NCBI GenBank assembly: GCA_023416275.1
Contig: JAEZIB010000028.1
Coordinates: forward strand, 1-23,098
Source of the DNA: Bacillota bacterium
GTDB lineage: Bacteria > Bacillota > Clostridia > Acetivibrionales > DSM-1351
DNA: 23,098 nucleotides
Direction: 5' to 3'
The notes beneath the pieces are model-generated. The model was not told the DNA's origin, ran no database searches, and was given only the letters and a program-made list of their open reading frames with translations. Each line of letters starts with the position of its first letter. Positions within the stretch are counted from its first letter, which is position 1. The position numbers and the translations under genes are program-made. This document shows positions 1-6,844 of the stretch, in pieces.

Positions 1-298
1 GTGTATCATAATAGAATTGAAATAAATCAGATTTTTCCCAGTTCAAAATTTCGCTTTTCCCAGAAATAAATCCACAAGCTTTTTCCTTATAAGGCATATT
101 TAAAATTATAGCTTTATATCTTTCCAAATCCTCAATGGAAAGTTCATTCAGTATAGTAACAATATCTATGTCACTGTTATCATTTGCTTCTTTGCGTCTG
201 TAGCTTCCCTGCAAACCGATAAAGGAAACTCTATCTCCAAATTCATTTTTAATTTTTACTGTGAGTCCTTCTATCCAGTCATCAATAATAAATGACAT
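1..298 (-). CDS. Nucleotidyltransferase-fold protein, N-terminal part (runs off left edge)
   Basis: An open frame of 99 codons begins at ATG 298-296 and has no stop before the window edge, so only the N-terminal portion is visible. It is preceded by a good ribosome-binding site (AAGAGGTGATAAG, within 299-311). Residues about 28-48 read GLQGSYRRKEANDNSDIDIV, matching the GS-x(n)-SDIDhh signature of the polymerase-beta/MNT nucleotidyltransferase superfamily; the two Asp of SDID would be metal ligands. In the family the fold transfers a nucleotide to a drug, protein or RNA. The substrate cannot be judged from this fragment, and the gene could be a stand-alone enzyme or half of a toxin-antitoxin-like pair whose partner lies outside. 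The fold assignment is reasonably sure, the role unknown. Confidence 0.8.
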   Translation of the reverse strand, partial: MSFIIDDWIEGLTVKIKNEFGDRVSFIGLQGSYRRKEANDNSDIDIVTILNELSIEDLERYKAIILNMPYKEKACGFISGKSEILNWEKSDLFQFYYDT

Positions 299-384
299 CT
301 TATCACCTCTTAATGTACTCGTAAACTAACCCAGTCTATATTAATCTATACCTGTAAAATTACTCTTACTATCTAACATACCGT

Positions 385-411
385 AAAAAAAGACTTCAAA
401 TTAATGAAGCC
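385..411 (-). terminator. Intrinsic terminator downstream of agrD
   Basis: On the minus strand a 7-bp stem (GGCTTCA with TGAAGTC, one G.U pair; plus-strand arms 392-398 and 405-411) with a 6-nt loop is followed by a run of T. It lies 18 nt past the agrD stop and should end the agrC-like/agrD transcript. The plus-strand reading has a weaker T-rich tail, so it may act both ways. Confidence 0.75.
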
Positions 412-428
412 TTCCTTTTTAAAACTCA

Positions 429-569
429 TTACTTCGTAGTTGCTTTTTTGTCTCTTAGTTCCTTAGGAACTTTCGGCTGATAGATAAACAGCATACACTT
501 ACTTGCCTTTAGAATTGATATTTTCTCAACACTCTTTCCAATTACATTAGTAAAAATTGTCTTTGGCAT
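429..569 (-). CDS. agrD: AgrD-like cyclic lactone autoinducer prepeptide
   Basis: A 46-codon frame that small-ORF cut-offs would miss. ATG is at 569-567, with ribosome-binding site AGGAGAG 5 nt upstream. The layout is that of AgrD precursors: an amphipathic N-terminal leader (residues 1-20, ending KISIL), a core with a single cysteine (C25, in KASKCMLFIY), then a conserved acidic/proline tail (QPKVPKELRDK, residues 31-41). By comparison with the clostridial AgrD pattern (Cys plus four residues, then an aromatic/His and QP-x-x-P-x-x-L), the predicted thiolactone ring is C-M-L-F-I, cleaved after Ile29. AgrB (1595-2212) is the expected processing protease. The gene follows the AgrC-like gene by 42 nt on the same strand, with a terminator just downstream. 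Identification rests on pattern and neighbourhood; the exact ends of the mature peptide are inferred. Confidence 0.88.
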   Translation of the reverse strand: MPKTIFTNVIGKSVEKISILKASKCMLFIYQPKVPKELRDKKATTK

Positions 570-611
570 ATTATCTCTCCTTTTTTTCTCGTATTATGAA
601 TTCTATGTAAT

Positions 612-1439
612 TTAATAGTTACCGTTAAAATTATCCCTATGAGTCTCATTTTTAGCCAAATTTTCTCTTGCCTTTATTAAATCTCTGTTTAGTCTTTCTA
701 TATAAGCCTCCCTTGCTTGTATGTTGTATACAGAGAAAAACAAACAAATATATATTATAATTGGAACAACAATAACACCCATCAATATTAGCAAAGACGT
801 CTGCGTGTCTAATGAACTATTTATTAGAAATTTATCTAATATAAATATCTTTACAGATGCAACTATCCAAATTATATTAAAAACAGAAGCTATCAACGAA
901 AAAAGACCTAGTTCTTCATCTTTTAAAACTATTTTCCATATATTAGTATTTATCTTTTCATCAAAATACTTTTGTTTTCTTAAATATATGATTATAATGC
1001 CTAGTTCCACCACTCTTATAGGTAATGAACTTACAAAAGCATTTATAACATTTTCCTTTAAGTTAACTTCATTTATATTTGTACAAAGCATGATTACCTT
1101 ATAGTTCACAATTTCCAGCATCGCATTGCTCATACATGCCACAGATACACAAGTAAATACTGCAAATATTCTTTTTAACGTTTTTTGATTATAAAGAAAA
1201 CATATTATTAATACCATAATAAATACGAAAACAATAAATACAATTGTCATATCAACGTTAAAAAAGTATCTTAATATATTTGAAATTACTGCAGGAGCAA
1301 GAACAGATATCACTATTTTTTTATTAAATACTATCATCTTTGACATTCTTAATAATATTAGTGTCGCAATAACCACATAACTTTCTTCCATTATAGAATT
1401 TAATAGAATATTGAAGAAAAAATCAATAATTTCAATCAT
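612..1439 (-). CDS. AgrC-like multi-pass membrane protein lacking a histidine-kinase domain
   Basis: 275 residues with about seven hydrophobic membrane segments (roughly 5-17, 20-32, 41-58, 63-83, 90-110, 131-153, 178-201 and 214-238, some short) and a 35-residue cytoplasmic tail (RLNRDLIKARENLAKNETHR) that looks like the start of a signalling coiled coil. This matches the N-terminal peptide-sensing half of AgrC-type receptors. No DHp/HATPase domain follows: the TAA stop at 614-612 is only 42 nt before the agrD start, so there is no room for one and no sign of a frameshifted remnant. Start ATG 1439-1437 has AAGGGG about 11 nt upstream. It lies between agrD (downstream, same strand) and agrB (divergent, 155 nt away). 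It could be a decoy or co-receptor for the peptide, an immunity or transport factor, or a receptor signalling through a partner kinase elsewhere. The AgrC relation is inferred from topology and location, not from a sequence signature. Confidence 0.7.
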   Translation of the reverse strand: MIEIIDFFFNILLNSIMEESYVVIATLILLRMSKMIVFNKKIVISVLAPAVISNILRYFFNVDMTIVFIVFVFIMVLIICFLYNQKTLKRIFAVFTCVSVACMSNAMLEIVNYKVIMLCTNINEVNLKENVINAFVSSLPIRVVELGIIIIYLRKQKYFDEKINTNIWKIVLKDEELGLFSLIASVFNIIWIVASVKIFILDKFLINSSLDTQTSLLILMGVIVVPIIIYICLFFSVYNIQAREAYIERLNRDLIKARENLAKNETHRDNFNGNY

Positions 1440-1594
1440 ATATTTTAATCCCCTTATACTAAATATAGTTATTCAACATATATTTACATATTTTTTTATA
1501 TATGGTACTATTCTTTTAAGGTAATTTTACATTTACCGTAAAGATTTGTAAATAGCCCAATTACATTTAACAATTAATTTACAAGGAAATAAGA

Positions 1595-2212
1595 ATGAAA
1601 ATTATTAGAAAATTTGCATATTCAAGTGCACATTACATTCAACAAAACAATAGCAGTAGTCATGAAAACAGAAGAATCCTTTACTTCGGGTTTCAAGCTA
1701 TATACGGAGATATAGTTAAGCTTATTATTATTATGTTAATTTCTTTTGCCTTACAATCCCTTTTACAAGTGCTAGTACTGACATTTGCATTTGCTTTTCT
1801 AAGAAGATATGCAGGCGGATTCCACATGGACACCGAATCAAAATGTATTATAGCTACGGTGTGTTCTTTTGTTATACCAGGAACACTAATAAGTATGATT
1901 AATTTTGAAATGAATACAGTCTGGATTATAATTATTAACGCTATAACATTTATAAATTGTTTATTACTCTTAAATAAATATGCTCCAAGAGACTGTGTAA
2001 ATAGGCCTATTGAAGAAGATGAGGCAAATGCGTTTAAAAGCAGAGCTATTCGTGATTTTATTATACTAACAGTCATATCAATTATTCTGGCACTTTTAGG
2101 TCAGTACTTATTATCCTTATCAATTATTGCAGGAATTTTAATTGAGATTTTTACTTTAGCTCCAGTTGGGTATAAGTTGTTTGAGATGTTTAATTCTTAC
2201 ATCAGGCTCTAA
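1595..2212 (+). CDS. agrB: AgrB-family peptidase that processes AgrD
   Basis: 205 residues, the usual AgrB length. It is an integral-membrane cysteine endopeptidase that trims the AgrD C-terminal tail and forms the thiolactone of the autoinducer. The family signature RRYAGGFH is present at residues 70-77, and the catalytic pair falls at H77 and C84 (HMDTESKC), the same numbering as in the staphylococcal enzyme. Hydrophobic segments lie around 42-68, 85-105, 110-127 and 150-190. Start ATG 1595 has AAGGAAA 5-6 nt upstream. It is transcribed away from the AgrC-like/agrD pair; the shared 155-nt spacer contains TTACATTTA twice (1527-1535 and 1561-1569), of unknown meaning. No response regulator of the LytTR (AgrA) type is in the window, so how the cassette controls its own expression is not visible. 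Confidence 0.95.
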   Translation: MKIIRKFAYSSAHYIQQNNSSSHENRRILYFGFQAIYGDIVKLIIIMLISFALQSLLQVLVLTFAFAFLRRYAGGFHMDTESKCIIATVCSFVIPGTLISMINFEMNTVWIIIINAITFINCLLLLNKYAPRDCVNRPIEEDEANAFKSRAIRDFIILTVISIILALLGQYLLSLSIIAGILIEIFTLAPVGYKLFEMFNSYIRL

Positions 2213-2240
2213 AGTGGTTATACCAGTAATTTGCTTTTAC

Positions 2241-2266
2241 AAAAAAAATACCTACTTTATGGTAGG
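2241..2266 (-). terminator. Intrinsic terminator for the 2329-2928 gene
   Basis: On the minus strand CCTAC-(6 nt)-GTAGG is followed by TATTTTTTTT. The stem is short but G/C-closed and the T run is long. It lies 63 nt past the stop of the 2329-2928 gene and between that gene and the convergent agrB. Confidence 0.65.
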
Positions 2267-2328
2267 CAACTTCTTCTAACTAATAAACTATGCTTTTTGT
2301 ATTATTCTTGAAGGATATTTATAGTGGC

Positions 2329-2928
2329 TTAGCTTAATTCCACTGCTTTATACAAACAATCTTCAAAGTTTATAAAGCTATCAATCATATTCTCTTTGTG
2401 CCATAAGCTAATTTTGAAACTTAGCTTATCTATTTCTTTAAATATGCTCTTCTTTTCTTTAATAATATGTTCAGCCCTTATAACCTCTTTTTTATAAAAC
2501 TCATTAGTTTTTACATCATTTTTAAAGGTTTCTAAATTCCCCTCATGGTCAACATACCAACCTAAATCTTCAGCAAGTCTCTCAAATTTTTTCTCAATTG
2601 GTTCAATAAACAAAGTGAACTTCCAGTTATCACCGTCGTTTTTCCTAAAGCTGAGTACTAAGCTGTTGTCCTCTCCCTTTTCTTCCCAAAGAATTATAGT
2701 TATTTGAGGATTTTTTGCTGATATATTCTTTTCTCCTCTTTTTTCTATTACAAAACCATTTGAAAGACAACTTTCAAAATCCTTGAACATATTCTTTTTA
2801 AGTGTTTCTAGCTTTTTATTATATGCATCATAGATTTTGACATTTTCAACACTAAATTGCCTCAGTTTTTCGCTGTACTTATCAACCTCCGAAACTGATT
2901 TATCCTCAATTAATTCTTCCCACTTCAT
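2329..2928 (-). CDS. Hypothetical cytoplasmic protein
   Basis: 199 residues from the start chosen here; the frame opens 13 codons earlier, but ATG 2928-2926 (MKWEELIEDK) is the one with a strong ribosome-binding site (GGGGAGGAA, 5 nt upstream). It is hydrophilic, with no signal peptide or membrane segment. The first 60 residues and residues about 140-175 are rich in Lys/Glu and likely helical or coiled-coil; the middle (about 60-115) alternates hydrophobic and charged residues (ITIILWEEKG, SLVLSFRK, KFTLFIEP) as in a beta sheet. No family signature was recognised. It appears monocistronic: a terminator follows and the upstream side is a 500-nt gene-free stretch. Confidence 0.8.
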   Translation of the reverse strand: MKWEELIEDKSVSEVDKYSEKLRQFSVENVKIYDAYNKKLETLKKNMFKDFESCLSNGFVIEKRGEKNISAKNPQITIILWEEKGEDNSLVLSFRKNDGDNWKFTLFIEPIEKKFERLAEDLGWYVDHEGNLETFKNDVKTNEFYKKEVIRAEHIIKEKKSIFKEIDKLSFKISLWHKENMIDSFINFEDCLYKAVELS

Positions 2929-3184
2929 CAATATTCCTCCCCTAGTATGTAATAATGGGAAAACCATTATATGATTATATATAGTTTAAATGTAAAACTG
3001 GGATTACAAAAATAGCGTAATAAAACGCATTTAATATTTAGCCTAACTAAACAATCCAAGAAACTTGCTTTCATATGCTTCCTATGCAATATTTATCGGT
3101 AATATCGACAAAATATATTACATTTTGTTTTTTTATTTTAAAACTAAAATGCTTATAATTTCTGTTTTAATTGTTAAAGATGAA

Positions 3185-3243
3185 TTTAAAAACACTATGC
3201 TGTTATGACAAAAAAAATCATAAAATCATAGTGTTATTTAAAA
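3185..3243. repeat. Imperfect 26-bp-arm hairpin
   Basis: AACACTATG (3191-3199) pairs with CATAGTGTT (3227-3235). After a symmetric 3-nt interior mismatch, TTATGA (3203-3208) pairs with TCATAA (3218-3223) around an A-rich loop, and flanking TTTAAA blocks extend the arms. There is no T tract suited to a terminator on either side. It may be a palindromic repeat unit; a second copy was not seen in the window. Confidence 0.6.
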
Positions 3244-3290
3244 CAACCAACTAAAACAAATATAAAATGAATATTAATAAATACTTATAA

Positions 3291-3371
3291 CGAGGCAAGA
3301 AAATGTCCCCCACTTTTATAAGTGTCGGTTACCGCTTTGGTTTTCAGGTGGTGAGAATATATCCCGCCTCG
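3291..3371. other. Possible structured RNA element of unknown class
   Basis: An 81-nt segment closed by CGAGGC/GCCTCG (3291-3296 with 3366-3371) that is markedly richer in G and C than its surroundings. It contains a small internal hairpin, CACTT-TTAT-AAGTG (3311-3324), and the blocks GGTTACCG and GGTGGTGAG. It abuts the 24-bp inverted repeat at 3377-3437. It was compared from memory with the common riboswitch cores and matches none. The strand is undetermined; if read on minus it would lie upstream of the 2329-2928 gene, but about 360 nt away. It might equally be the body of a mobile repeat whose end is the neighbouring palindrome. Confidence 0.35.
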
Positions 3372-3376
3372 CCTAC

Positions 3377-3437
3377 ACGCCTAGATTCAAAATGAAATTT
3401 ATTCACAATCGAAAAATTTCATTTTGAATCTAGGCGT
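3377..3437. repeat. Perfect 24-bp inverted repeat with 13-nt loop
   Basis: The arm at 3377-3400 (starting ACGCCTAGATTC) is the exact reverse complement of 3414-3437. On minus it begins 39 nt after the DUF4956 stop, so it could stabilise or end that transcript, but no T tract follows. One arm plus 9 nt of loop (3405-3437) recurs exactly at 21909-21941, which marks it as a dispersed palindromic repeat rather than a dedicated terminator. Confidence 0.85.
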
Positions 3438-3476
3438 TATATATAAGTTACAATACAATCAATCCCTCTATTTTTA

Positions 3477-4163
3477 TCAATTATCCCCTGGCTCTGCATT
3501 CATTGAAAGAATAATGTTTAAGTTTCCATTTCTGCATCTGAGTTCATCTAGAAAACTTTTTTCATTTACATCGTTTTTTATAGTAACATTATATACAAGC
3601 TCATAAAGTGTGCCCAAATCAGTTGTTTTAACTTTTTTGAGATCATGATTTAAAGTATATGTTTCAAAAACGTCATCAAATGCCCCATGATAATCTAAAT
3701 CCTCGGGAATGATTATTTTCAACAATTTGTAAGTTGAGTTTTTCGCACCAAAATTAATTTTAGATAATATAAACATTATTATACATAAAATTATGGTAAA
3801 AAATGCTGCATATCCATAACTGCCTGCTCCACAGGCAAGACCTGCAGCCATTGTAAATAGTACATAAGAGATATCTTTAGGATCTGTAGCATTACTTCTA
3901 AAACGTATTATTGAAAATGCACCTGTGAGACCAAAAGCTCGTGCAATATTACTTCCAACCATTATAATAATTATTGCTATAATACATGGTATCATTACCA
4001 ATGTTATCGAAAAATTTTGTGAATATTGCCCCTTTACATGAGTTTTCTTATAAGTAAAGCTAATAATTATGCCTAACACAAAAGCTGAAATTAGAGCTAC
4101 AACTAGTCCCCTAAAAGATAATGCAGCGGTATCAGTACTAAAATTTAATAATGAATCAAACAT
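3477..4163 (-). CDS. DUF4956 family membrane protein, partner of the VTC-domain protein
   Basis: 228 residues. Three to four hydrophobic segments (about 17-36, 51-73, 101-134) are followed by a soluble C-terminal domain of some 85 residues. The family's conserved core is plain: GSNIARAFGLTGAFSIIRFR (about 70-89), then DPKDISYVLFTMAAGLACG. DUF4956 proteins are regularly encoded beside VTC-type polyphosphate polymerase domain proteins, and here the two genes overlap by 19 nt, so translation is probably coupled. The ribosome-binding site (GAGGGG) lies inside the end of the upstream gene. The molecular function of the family is not established; a membrane channel or anchor for the polymerase is the usual guess. 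Nothing appears truncated. Confidence 0.92.
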   Translation of the reverse strand: MFDSLLNFSTDTAALSFRGLVVALISAFVLGIIISFTYKKTHVKGQYSQNFSITLVMIPCIIAIIIIMVGSNIARAFGLTGAFSIIRFRSNATDPKDISYVLFTMAAGLACGAGSYGYAAFFTIILCIIMFILSKINFGAKNSTYKLLKIIIPEDLDYHGAFDDVFETYTLNHDLKKVKTTDLGTLYELVYNVTIKNDVNEKSFLDELRCRNGNLNIILSMNAEPGDN

Positions 4164-4894
4164 TCATTTCCCCTCATTTCTAATTGTTTTTTTATCATTG
4201 ACTTATATTCAGTTCCATATTTAGAAAAACTCGTTTTGTATAGTTTATACTCGCTAAGAATTTTAACAAGCCATACTGGAATGCAGTTTTCAGCCTTGAC
4301 CTCCATGAGCCAGACATCATCATCAAGAAGCTTATCGCCATGATCTCCTGCTTCAAGCCTTAAATCTTCTCTTCTAGTACGAATATTAGTATCAAAAGTC
4401 AAACGTAAATCTCTATTTTCTATGGCAAAATATGCCTGTCTGTCATACGCAAGATATAGCTTTGGCGAAAGTTCATAAACTTTTAAAAAATATTCTAGCT
4501 CTTTTAAAACTTGTTGATTCATATATTTTTTTATTTCTGGTTTTTCGCCGGTATTAACAAATTCATAGGCTTCATGTAAAAGTAGCTTTGTCCGTCTTTT
4601 GTTTACCATACCATTTACTTTTTTCTTTATTTCTAAATAGACCTTGTCATCAAGAGAAGGTACTCCATAAGCACGTAATCTGAGTTTTTCTTTATATTTT
4701 GGTTTTGCTAATGAAGTTCTAATAAGATGGTTATCATGAGTATCATAATATAAATTGCTTATAGTATAAAATGGATGGGTTTTATTATATTCATCAAGCT
4801 CCATATATTCTGTTAGTTTTTTTGTAAGCATCTCATAAGTATCACTAGTTAACAAATACTTGTTTTCATGTCTGTTAAACACCTCTATGGCCAT
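4145..4894 (-). CDS. VTC-domain polyphosphate polymerase-like protein
   Basis: 249 residues spanning a single VTC catalytic domain, the tunnel-shaped fold that polymerises phosphate from ATP in yeast Vtc4 (related to CYTH/triphosphate tunnel enzymes). Recognisable elements in order: RHENKY (8-13), SNLYYDT (46-52), KYKEKLRLRAYG (66-77), VYLEIKKKVNGMVNKRR (85-101), LRLTFDTNIR (163-172), LMEVKAENCIP (196-206) and FSKYGTEY (223-230). These supply the basic and acidic residues lining the tunnel. No SPX domain or membrane segment is present; the overlapping DUF4956 partner may supply the membrane link. Start ATG 4894-4892 has AAGGAGG 8 nt upstream. It has its own promoter (4920-4952) with the direct-repeat box also found before the dockerin gene. 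Actual polyphosphate synthesis by bacterial members is inferred from the fold. Confidence 0.92.
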   Translation of the reverse strand: MAIEVFNRHENKYLLTSDTYEMLTKKLTEYMELDEYNKTHPFYTISNLYYDTHDNHLIRTSLAKPKYKEKLRLRAYGVPSLDDKVYLEIKKKVNGMVNKRRTKLLLHEAYEFVNTGEKPEIKKYMNQQVLKELEYFLKVYELSPKLYLAYDRQAYFAIENRDLRLTFDTNIRTRREDLRLEAGDHGDKLLDDDVWLMEVKAENCIPVWLVKILSEYKLYKTSFSKYGTEYKSMIKKQLEMRGNECLIHY

Positions 4895-4919
4895 TTGAAC
4901 ACCTCCTTTCTCTAATTGT

Positions 4920-4952
4920 ATTCTACATACATAACCTTAAACGAACCTTAAA
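4920..4952 (-). promoter_or_regulatory. Promoter with 11-bp direct-repeat regulator box (VTC gene)
   Basis: On the minus strand TTTAAGGTT occurs twice with a centre-to-centre distance of 11 bp (plus coordinates 4944-4952 and 4933-4941). Sixteen nt from the start of the second repeat comes a -10-like TAGAAT (4925-4920); the ATG is 26 nt further on. No normal -35 is present: the repeat occupies that place, as at activator-dependent promoters of PhoB/OmpR-type regulators. The identical arrangement is found at 6845-6877. Confidence 0.65.
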
Positions 4953-5265
4953 ATATAGCAAATTATCTATTAAATGTTATTTGTTGCTAAAATAATATAC
5001 AATTCCATTATTTGAAAACTATTTTGAGGTTAAGATGTATTAATATATAACATTAATTATTGAATAGAAAATCACTCGAAATTGAGTCTCTACATATTAT
5101 GTAATCCTCAAATAATTTGCTAATAGAAAAATTTAATAATTTCAAAAAATTAGTCCCCCAATCTATATACAATAAATCAGGGAACTATTTATGATGTTTA
5201 TCATTATAGGCTAACTATTATGATTTTCATATATAAATATAAATCAACAATGCTTATTATTTTTA
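4953..5265. other. Spacer between dockerin gene and VTC promoter
   Basis: AT-rich sequence with no reading frame of note. No clear hairpin plus T tract was found after the dockerin stop, so partial read-through into the VTC gene is possible. Apart from the promoter at its 3' side, nothing recognisable. Confidence 0.6.
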
Positions 5266-6798
5266 TTACCAACCCCAACCACCAAAGCCAAATATTGTAC
5301 CACCGGCACTAGTTACCATTGAACTGGTTGTAAAGGTCTTTGTCGATGTTCCGTTAATGTACATTGTGTAAGTTTGACCCTTTACTAATGATGGAGAAGT
5401 AAATAACAATGTTGCACCTGATTTTTTAGCAGTAAAGTTGTATATTTCTGTTCCTGCTGCATTTTTTATACTCACTACTGCATTTACTGCTGATGGCCCC
5501 ACTAATACAGCTGAACATTGTGTTGAGGTACTAGCTGTTGGAGAAGACGTACATCCACCAACTGCAGCTAGAGTTCCCCCTGTAATAGTAAAATTATTAG
5601 TATCACAGTCAGCACAGCCATCAGGATTTCTGCCGCCATAAATTACTGCATTACCGCCAGTCATAGTTATTGTTCCGTTTGAATCATAAGCATCTGTTCC
5701 TGCTGTTATACCAATGTTTCCGCCATTGATAATCAACTGTTTATCAGCGCATAAACCATCTTCATTTGCTGTAATATTAATTGTCCCATTATTTACAGTA
5801 ACTATTTGTTTACCTTCAATGCCCTCTTCTGATTTTGCAACTGTTATTGTTCCACCATTAATGGTCATAGCCAATTCAGAATGTATTCCATCATCACCTG
5901 CACTAAGTGTGAGATTGCCATTATCAATTATTATATCTCCATCTGTATCAATACAATCTGATGTAGCAGTAATATTTAATGTTCCACCAGTAATTTCTAT
6001 CGTATTCTTGCAGTGAATTCCATCTGAAGGAGCAGATTTAATTACAATATTTCCATTTTCAATTTTAATATCGTCATCACCTGAAATACCATGTTTCATA
6101 TTAGCGGTAATGTTTAATGTTCCTGCACCCTTTATCTCTAAATCATCATTACTGAACAAAACAGCTTCCGCTTCTGCATTAGCTGTAGAATATGTTTTTG
6201 CATCAGTTAAGCTATTAGTTGTTCCCTTTTCAATTGTTATAAATCCTTTGTCAACATTCTGGAAATAGATAGCCGGACCATTGGAATTTGTTATACTACA
6301 ACCATTTAGGCGAAGCTTGACCTTTTCAGTAGTATTAACATAAATCATACCATTCGATAATGTACCAACAACCTCGAAGTCTCCTCCAGCTGTAATATTA
6401 ACTGTTGTACCGCTTACAGCTGCACCAGTTCCAGTACATGTGATTGTACTTCCCAGACTGATTTTTCCAACATTGAGCTTCCATGCATCTTCAGGATCAA
6501 TAGGTTCTTCTGGAGTAGTACCTGTATCAACGGGAAACTTAGTTATGTTACCTAAAAGGTAACTTTTTAGCAGTGCAAAATCAATTGCATCCACTGTACT
6601 ATCTCCGTTTAAATCAGCAGCTTTTGTATTACTGATTACCGAAGTTCCTAAAAGACTCCCCTTCATAGCAGCAATATCTAGCGCATCTACCCCTCCATCC
6701 GAATTTAAATCACCATAAATAACTGCTGCATTCGCTAGCATACTACTAAAAGTGAGAGTACCTACTAACGATAATGCTAAAAGCAACTTTTTTTTCAT
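5266..6798 (-). CDS. Secreted dockerin protein with Cthe_2159-type carbohydrate-binding beta-helix
   Basis: 510 residues. The frame opens 12 codons earlier, but ATG 6798-6796 has GGGAGG 6 nt upstream and begins a signal peptide (MKKKLLLALS..., cleavage near ANA-AV, 24/25). A type I dockerin follows directly (about 28-84): two F-hand loops, GDLNSDGGVDALD (D30, N32, D34, D38, D41) and ADLNGDSTVDAID (D62, N64, D66, D70, D73), with Ala-Leu and Ala-Ile at the cohesin-recognition positions 10-11. After a Pro/Glu/Thr linker (about 88-104) come rungs of about 22 residues (SDGIHCK, SDCIDTDG, DDGIHSE, EEGIEGK, EDGLCAD, TDAYDSNG), the right-handed beta-helix of the Cthe_2159/DUF4353 family, which binds cellulose and acidic sugars in C. 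thermocellum. The C terminus is glycine/aromatic-rich (FGFGGWGW). The protein should dock to the cellulosome scaffold. The dockerin is N-terminal, whereas most are C-terminal. Catalytic activity, if any, is unknown. Confidence 0.93.
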   Translation of the reverse strand: MKKKLLLALSLVGTLTFSSMLANAAVIYGDLNSDGGVDALDIAAMKGSLLGTSVISNTKAADLNGDSTVDAIDFALLKSYLLGNITKFPVDTGTTPEEPIDPEDAWKLNVGKISLGSTITCTGTGAAVSGTTVNITAGGDFEVVGTLSNGMIYVNTTEKVKLRLNGCSITNSNGPAIYFQNVDKGFITIEKGTTNSLTDAKTYSTANAEAEAVLFSNDDLEIKGAGTLNITANMKHGISGDDDIKIENGNIVIKSAPSDGIHCKNTIEITGGTLNITATSDCIDTDGDIIIDNGNLTLSAGDDGIHSELAMTINGGTITVAKSEEGIEGKQIVTVNNGTINITANEDGLCADKQLIINGGNIGITAGTDAYDSNGTITMTGGNAVIYGGRNPDGCADCDTNNFTITGGTLAAVGGCTSSPTASTSTQCSAVLVGPSAVNAVVSIKNAAGTEIYNFTAKKSGATLLFTSPSLVKGQTYTMYINGTSTKTFTTSSMVTSAGGTIFGFGGWGW

Positions 6799-6844
6799 AA
6801 AATCCTCCCTTTCTATTCTATTATGCTTTACCATATGTGATATT

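Larger units (their letters stand above)
2968..3476. other. Gene-free stretch with three inverted-repeat structures
   Basis: No convincing reading frame on either strand. 2968-3180 is plain AT-rich sequence in which nothing was recognised, and must contain the promoter of the 2329-2928 gene. The remainder holds three separate structures: a hairpin at 3185-3243, a G/C-richer element closed by CGAGGC/GCCTCG at 3291-3371, and a long perfect inverted repeat at 3377-3437. They are listed individually. Confidence 0.7.

Noticed and set aside
570..611. Frameshifted kinase remnant after the AgrC-like gene
   Set aside because: Only 42 nt separate the stop from the agrD start and they encode nothing like a DHp or HATPase motif in any frame.
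721..1104. 127-codon plus-strand frame
   Set aside because: Lies entirely inside the AgrC-like gene on the other strand; no ribosome-binding site, and the minus frame gives clear membrane helices.
1527..1569. AgrA/LytTR binding repeats in the agr spacer
   Set aside because: TTACATTTA occurs twice but 34 nt apart, not the roughly two-turn spacing of LytTR sites, and the spacer is too AT-rich to give it weight.
1693..2076. 127-codon minus-strand frame
   Set aside because: Opposite-strand shadow of agrB, whose catalytic motif is unmistakable.
3291..3371. Known riboswitch
   Set aside because: Compared from memory with c-di-GMP-I/II, cobalamin, THF, lysine, glycine, fluoride, ZTP, ydaO, ykkC and T-box cores; none fits, so it is kept only as an unclassified element.
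3377..3437. Intrinsic terminator of the DUF4956 gene
   Set aside because: Very stable stem but no T tract on either side, and a copy of the arm exists elsewhere; called a repeat, though it may still end transcripts.
3424..3606. 60-codon plus-strand frame
   Set aside because: Starts inside the palindromic repeat and runs over the DUF4956 3' end; no start signal.
6799..6834. 12-codon extension of the dockerin protein
   Set aside because: The downstream ATG has GGGAGG and starts a proper signal peptide; the extension would cover the ribosome-binding site.
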